Positions 6,205 to 8,956 of a stretch of 8,956 nucleotides of DNA are shown piece by piece; the first letter of the stretch is position 1, and every line of letters begins with the position of its first letter. Made by a program: the position numbers and the translations under genes. Under the pieces are notes generated by a model that did no database searches, was not told where the DNA came from, and worked only from the letters and a program-made list of their open reading frames with translations. Source of the stretch: JBDRAU01 sp043823315 (GTDB lineage: Bacteria > Patescibacteriota > UBA1384 > DTJR01); the NCBI GenBank assembly GCA_043823315.1, contig JBDRAU010000040.1:1-8956 (forward strand), read 5' to 3'.

Positions 6205-6235
6205 ATCTAGATTCCGGATCGTGGTCCGGAATGAC
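6205..6235 (-). repeat. Inverted GTCAT-type repeat after aspS
   Basis: On the minus strand it begins GTCATTCCGGACC. The perfect stem ATTCCGGA (6211-6218)/TCCGGAAT (6225-6232) has a 6-base loop. It lies 10 bases beyond the aspS stop and faces the copy at 6106. Confidence 0.7.
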
Positions 6236-6244
6236 ACATTATTT

Positions 6245-7558
6245 TTACGGACTTAATCTTTTGATTCCACGATACAAGTATGTGACTTCACGAACATTTT
6301 CTACATTGAAGATCTTCATCAGCATTCGAGACGGCCCGGCTCCGAGTCCACCGTGCGGAGGGCAACCATACTTGAAGAAGTTAAGATAGAACTGAATTGG
6401 CTCGAGCTTAACGCCTTTTTCTTTGGCCTGACTGACCAGAATATCATACCTGTGTTCTCTCTGGGCGCCTGTTGTGATTTCAAGCCCGTTCCACAAGAGG
6501 TCAAAGCTCTTAGTTAATTTTGGATTATCTTCTATTCTCATGTGGTAAAATGGGCGAACATCAATCGGGTATTCTGTAACGAATACAAACTCGTGATTTT
6601 CTTTTTCTTTAATGTACTCGCATAATTTGCGTTCTTCTGCCGGACTAAGGTCTCCATCTTTTTCGCTTGGCACTTTAAGCTTAGCTAAAATCTCTTTAGC
6701 TTGCTTCATTGTAACATGGGGAAACGGAAGTGAAGGCACAACAATTTCGCGGTCATAATATTTTTTTATATCTTCGCCAAATTTTTCCTTAATTTGCGTA
6801 AGCATATAGGCGATTGCTTTCTGTTCTTCTTCCATTACGTCTTGATGTGACTCTATATAGGCAATCTCCATATCATAACCGGTGAATTCTGTATCGTGCC
6901 TAGAAGTAAAAGATGGATTGGCACGAAAGACCGGACCCACCTCGAAAACTCGCTCAAAACCAGACGCCATAGCCATCTGCTTGTAGAATTGTGGGGATTG
7001 AGCAAGGAAAGCTTTTCGGTCGAAGTATTTTACTTCAAAAAGTTCTGCTCCCGATTCGCTCGGTGTACTCATAAACTTTGGAGAGTGAATTTCGATATAT
7101 CTATTCTCTGTCCAATATTCGCGAAATGCCTGCTCCATTGCTGTCCAAACTTTAAAGATAAGCGATCTTTCTGGTTTTCTAAGGTCTAAGAAACGCCAGT
7201 CTTGTCTTTTACTTAAATCAGTTTCGCCTTGGCCCTTGCCAACAACGGGGATTGGGAGTTCGAGTTCTGCTTCGGAGAGGACAGAAAGATTCTCAATATT
7301 AACTTCAACCCCACATGGGGCCTGCTTCTCTTCTTTGACTGTTCCCTCAATCTCTATAACTGATTCTAAAGTCAAAGACTTCGCAATTTTTTGTGCTTTT
7401 GTATTTTCTTTTTGAATTACTGCTTGAATTGTTCCGGAAATATCGCGAATCACTAAAAACTTAATACTTCCCTGATCACGGATAATGCTAGCAAATCCGC
7501 AAATTCTGACTTTTTTGCCAATTGATTTATCGATGTTTTCTATAAGTGTTCTTTCCAT
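6245..7558 (-). CDS. aspS: Aspartate--tRNA ligase, archaeal type, probably nondiscriminating (Asp/Asn)
   Basis: This class IIb synthetase charges tRNA with aspartate. From ATG 7558 it is 437 residues, the archaeal AspRS length, with no bacterial GAD insertion domain. It has an OB-fold anticodon domain (about 14-95), Asp-pocket QSPQFYKQ (187-194, K193), motif 2 FRANPSFTSRH (211-221), metal/ATP residues D353 and E360 (FDLLWNGLE), GAQREH (364-369) and motif 3 GLGAGPSR (404-411). K193 and GAQREHRYD point to AspRS rather than AsnRS. The L1-loop residue is Pro81 (QAPCG), the state linked to tRNA(Asn) recognition; S24 replaces the Trp of Thermococcus AspRS. That it feeds Asp-tRNA(Asn) amidation is inference, as no gat genes are in view. 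The start at 7558 has AAAGGA (7570-7565) 6 bases upstream; ATG 7579 would add MINKGNK and has only a close AGG. The C-terminus reads YLYRGIKRLSP instead of FPRD. Confidence 0.88.
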   Translation of the reverse strand: MERTLIENIDKSIGKKVRICGFASIIRDQGSIKFLVIRDISGTIQAVIQKENTKAQKIAKSLTLESVIEIEGTVKEEKQAPCGVEVNIENLSVLSEAELELPIPVVGKGQGETDLSKRQDWRFLDLRKPERSLIFKVWTAMEQAFREYWTENRYIEIHSPKFMSTPSESGAELFEVKYFDRKAFLAQSPQFYKQMAMASGFERVFEVGPVFRANPSFTSRHDTEFTGYDMEIAYIESHQDVMEEEQKAIAYMLTQIKEKFGEDIKKYYDREIVVPSLPFPHVTMKQAKEILAKLKVPSEKDGDLSPAEERKLCEYIKEKENHEFVFVTEYPIDVRPFYHMRIEDNPKLTKSFDLLWNGLEITTGAQREHRYDILVSQAKEKGVKLEPIQFYLNFFKYGCPPHGGLGAGPSRMLMKIFNVENVREVTYLYRGIKRLSP

Positions 7559-7564
7559 TTTATT

Positions 7565-7570
7565 TCCTTT
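7565..7570 (-). promoter_or_regulatory. Ribosome binding site deciding the aspS start
   Basis: AAAGGA on the minus strand lies 6 bases before ATG 7558. It supports the MERTLIEN start over the in-frame ATG at 7579. Confidence 0.65.
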
Positions 7571-7586
7571 GTTGATCATTTACCTA

Positions 7587-7627
7587 CTAATATACTAATC
7601 TATCTAATATACTAATCAAACTAATAT
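7587..7627. repeat. 17-bp AT-rich tandem repeat upstream of aspS
   Basis: CTAATATACTAATC occurs at 7587-7600 and 7604-7617, with a partial third CTAATAT at 7621-7627, giving a period of 17 bases. On the minus strand each full unit contains TATATT, a possible -10 box, at 7594-7589 and 7611-7606, but no good -35 box is well spaced. It may be promoter-proximal DNA for aspS, or simply a slippage repeat. Confidence 0.6.
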
Positions 7628-7644
7628 CTTGTATTATCCCGAGC

Positions 7645-7683
7645 TGACAGTATTCTGTCATTCCCGAAATGAATTCGGGACAG
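7645..7683. repeat. Two adjoining hairpins with a GTCAT copy
   Basis: TGACAG (7645-7650)/CTGTCA (7655-7660) forms a 6-bp stem with loop TATT. The next stem is TCCCGAA (7662-7668)/TTCGGGA (7674-7680) with loop ATGAA. The GTCAT at 7657-7661 joins the two. Confidence 0.65.
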
Positions 7684-7686
7684 GCT

Positions 7687-7750
7687 CTGAACTAACGGTA
7701 TTCTGTCATCCTGAACTAACGGTACTCTGTCATCCTGAACTTGTTTCAGG
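7687..7750. repeat. 24-bp tandem repeat ending in a hairpin, between the two AspRS genes
   Basis: Two 24-base units (7687-7710 and 7711-7734) start CTGAACTAACGGTA and end TCTGTCATC; they differ at one position (T or C at unit base 15). A third copy begins at 7735 and diverges after CTGAAC. The last GTCAT is followed by stem CCTGAA (7734-7739)/TTCAGG (7745-7750) with loop CTTGT. On the minus strand this directly follows the first AspRS stop. There is no T-run, so it is not a standard terminator. Confidence 0.7.
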
Positions 7751-7757
7751 ACCTACC

Positions 7758-8956
7758 CTACGGGCTTAATCTTTTGACATCCCTTGGGAACAACACAGCT
7801 TCTTTAACTGAACTTAATCCGAGTATTAGTTGGATGAATCTTTCTGAACCGATTGCCCAGCCTCCATGCGGTGGCATTCCGTATTTAAAGGTTTCAAGAT
7901 AAAATTCTAAACCTTTTGGTTTGACACCTTTTTTCTTCATGTTTTCGATCAGGTCCTCGTATTGATGAATTCTCTGACTGCCTGTTACCAGTTCGACTCC
8001 CCTAAATAATAAATCAAATCCAAGAGTTTCGCCTTCGGTCTCGCTATCTTGCATCGTGTAGAATGGTCGGTGTTCGGACGGATAATGTGTAACGAAAATA
8101 AAATCGCTATTATATTCCTCCTTGGCAAGGCGCGAGATTTGCCTTTCTCCCTCTGGATCTATATCTGTATTTTTGGGAACATCATATCCGTATTTTTCTT
8201 TAATTTTCTTTTTGGCTTCAGCAAGCTTAATGTGGGGGATCTCTTCCGGTACTTCAATTTTTTGAGTTCCCCACGCTTCCAAGTGTTTTTGACCATCTTT
8301 GTTGATGATTTTCATCATGCCTTTAATCACCTTGGATAACATCGCTGTTACGTCTGTATAGTTTTCGATAAATCCCATTTCTGCATCAAGGGAAATATAT
8401 TCATTGACGTGCCTTGTGGTGAAGTGAGGCTCTGCTCTAAAGGCCGTACCGATCTCAAAGACCCTTTCGAAAACACCAACCATAATTTGTTTGTAGAGCT
8501 GAGGGCTTTGGGCAAGGTAAGCGTGCTTTTCGAAATATTCAACGCGAAAAAAGTTCGCTCCGCCCTCAGAAGCTGCCTCAAGGAGTTTTGGTGTTTTTAT
8601 CTCTGTGAAACCCTCTTCGCGCATTACTTGTTCATAAGATCGAAGCAAAATATCATAAAGCTTAAAAATCGCCTGTACCTTTGGGTGGCGTAAACTCAAT
8701 GTTCTGAAGTCCAAGAGATTTGTCAGTTGAAGTTTCAATTCATTCTTAGAAAGATCAAACGGCAAATCTTGAGTTACTTTTGAAATGGCTTTAAATTCCT
8801 TACCCTGAATCTCGCAACCTGATTTAGCGCGTTTATCTTTTTTGACAACTCCGATTATTTCAACCGCATCTGACACTCTGGCGTCAGCTGGTTTTTCAAA
8901 AACTATCTGAATTGAGCCGGTATAATCAAAGACCTGCAAAAAATTAACATTACCAA
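7758..8956 (-). CDS. Second archaeal-type aspartate--tRNA ligase, 5' end outside window
   Basis: The gene is open from the right edge; the TTG at 8939 is an internal codon, as GNVNF precedes it in frame. The 398 visible residues lack only the first part of the OB-fold. Counting from that TTG codon, visible features are QSPQLYKQ (144-151), motif 2 FRAEPHFTTRH (167-177), FDLLFRGVE (308-316), GSQRIH (320-325), motif 3 region GWAIGSER (360-367) and the classic AspRS ending LFPRDVKRLSP. The binding-pocket lysine K150 marks it as AspRS rather than AsnRS. The L1-loop position is Lys39 (RAKSG), as in discriminating Thermococcus AspRS, whereas the neighbouring enzyme has Pro. It may thus charge only tRNA(Asp); this is inference. 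It precedes aspS in the same direction, separated by 199 bases of repeats. The two proteins are clearly diverged paralogues, not a recent duplication. It ends at TAG 7760-7758. Confidence 0.88.
   Translation of the reverse strand, partial: GNVNFLQVFDYTGSIQIVFEKPADARVSDAVEIIGVVKKDKRAKSGCEIQGKEFKAISKVTQDLPFDLSKNELKLQLTNLLDFRTLSLRHPKVQAIFKLYDILLRSYEQVMREEGFTEIKTPKLLEAASEGGANFFRVEYFEKHAYLAQSPQLYKQIMVGVFERVFEIGTAFRAEPHFTTRHVNEYISLDAEMGFIENYTDVTAMLSKVIKGMMKIINKDGQKHLEAWGTQKIEVPEEIPHIKLAEAKKKIKEKYGYDVPKNTDIDPEGERQISRLAKEEYNSDFIFVTHYPSEHRPFYTMQDSETEGETLGFDLLFRGVELVTGSQRIHQYEDLIENMKKKGVKPKGLEFYLETFKYGMPPHGGWAIGSERFIQLILGLSSVKEAVLFPRDVKRLSP

Noticed and set aside
6094..6237. N-terminal extension of MetRS to the ATG at 6237
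   Set aside because: The extra 48 codons are repeat DNA, and the family begins just before YIGSAWPYANG.
7559..7579. Start of aspS at ATG 7579
   Set aside because: The second ATG (7558) has the better AAAGGA site at 6 bases and matches archaeal AspRS starts; the longer form remains possible but adds only seven residues.
7734..7757. Rho-independent terminator after the first AspRS
   Set aside because: The hairpin is real, but no T-run follows it on the minus strand; the same holds for the hairpins after rny and aspS.
8937..8939. TTG at 8939 as the start of the second AspRS
   Set aside because: The frame continues to the window edge with OB-fold residues GNVNF, so this is an internal leucine codon.
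7758..8956. AsnRS or LysRS as identity of the second synthetase
   Set aside because: QSPQLYKQ with its pocket lysine, TGSQRIH and the LFPRD ending fit AspRS; AsnRS would show SQSAQLYLE-type residues.

Overview
The window is AT-rich, densely packed bacterial housekeeping sequence read with the standard bacterial code. TGA ends the RNase Y gene exactly where the family normally ends, and tryptophan is encoded by TGG. Several traits together suggest a small-genome lineage such as Candidate Phyla Radiation/Patescibacteria: dimeric-type GlyRS, archaeal-type AspRS enzymes, a stripped-down HU protein, TAG as the main stop codon, and gaps filled with short palindromic 'GTCAT' repeats. This lineage call is an inference and no marker here proves it.

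Left part (1-2964, + strand): the 3' end of a glycyl-tRNA synthetase gene, then a well-formed sigma70-type promoter, then rny (RNase Y) and a YmdB-family phosphodiesterase. The rny-ymdB pair is a known conserved neighbourhood linked to RNA turnover and cyclic-nucleotide signalling. A foldback repeat lies between the two genes.

Middle part (2998-4438): a minus-strand HU-like DNA-binding protein and a plus-strand PIG-L/LmbE-type deacetylase diverge from a 355-base gap. The gap holds a roughly 270-base element with imperfect inverted ends and a cluster of nested hairpins. The HU promoter is placed so that transcription should start at or next to its ATG (leaderless). The deacetylase seems to have only a few bases of leader.

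Right part (4435-8956, - strand): three aminoacyl-tRNA synthetase genes in one direction. In transcription order these are a 5'-truncated archaeal-type AspRS, a second and different archaeal-type AspRS, and MetRS. Repeats fill both gaps, and metG meets the deacetylase gene tail to tail with both TAG stops inside one CTAG. The two AspRS proteins differ at the anticodon-loop position tied to tRNA(Asn) recognition (Pro versus Lys). One may therefore serve both tRNA(Asp) and tRNA(Asn), and the other only tRNA(Asp).

I see no CRISPR array, tRNA or rRNA gene, prophage, transposase gene or clear rho-independent terminator. The genes are ordinary. The unusual material is the repeat system, the paired AspRS enzymes, the leaderless-type promoters and several substitutions at conserved residues.
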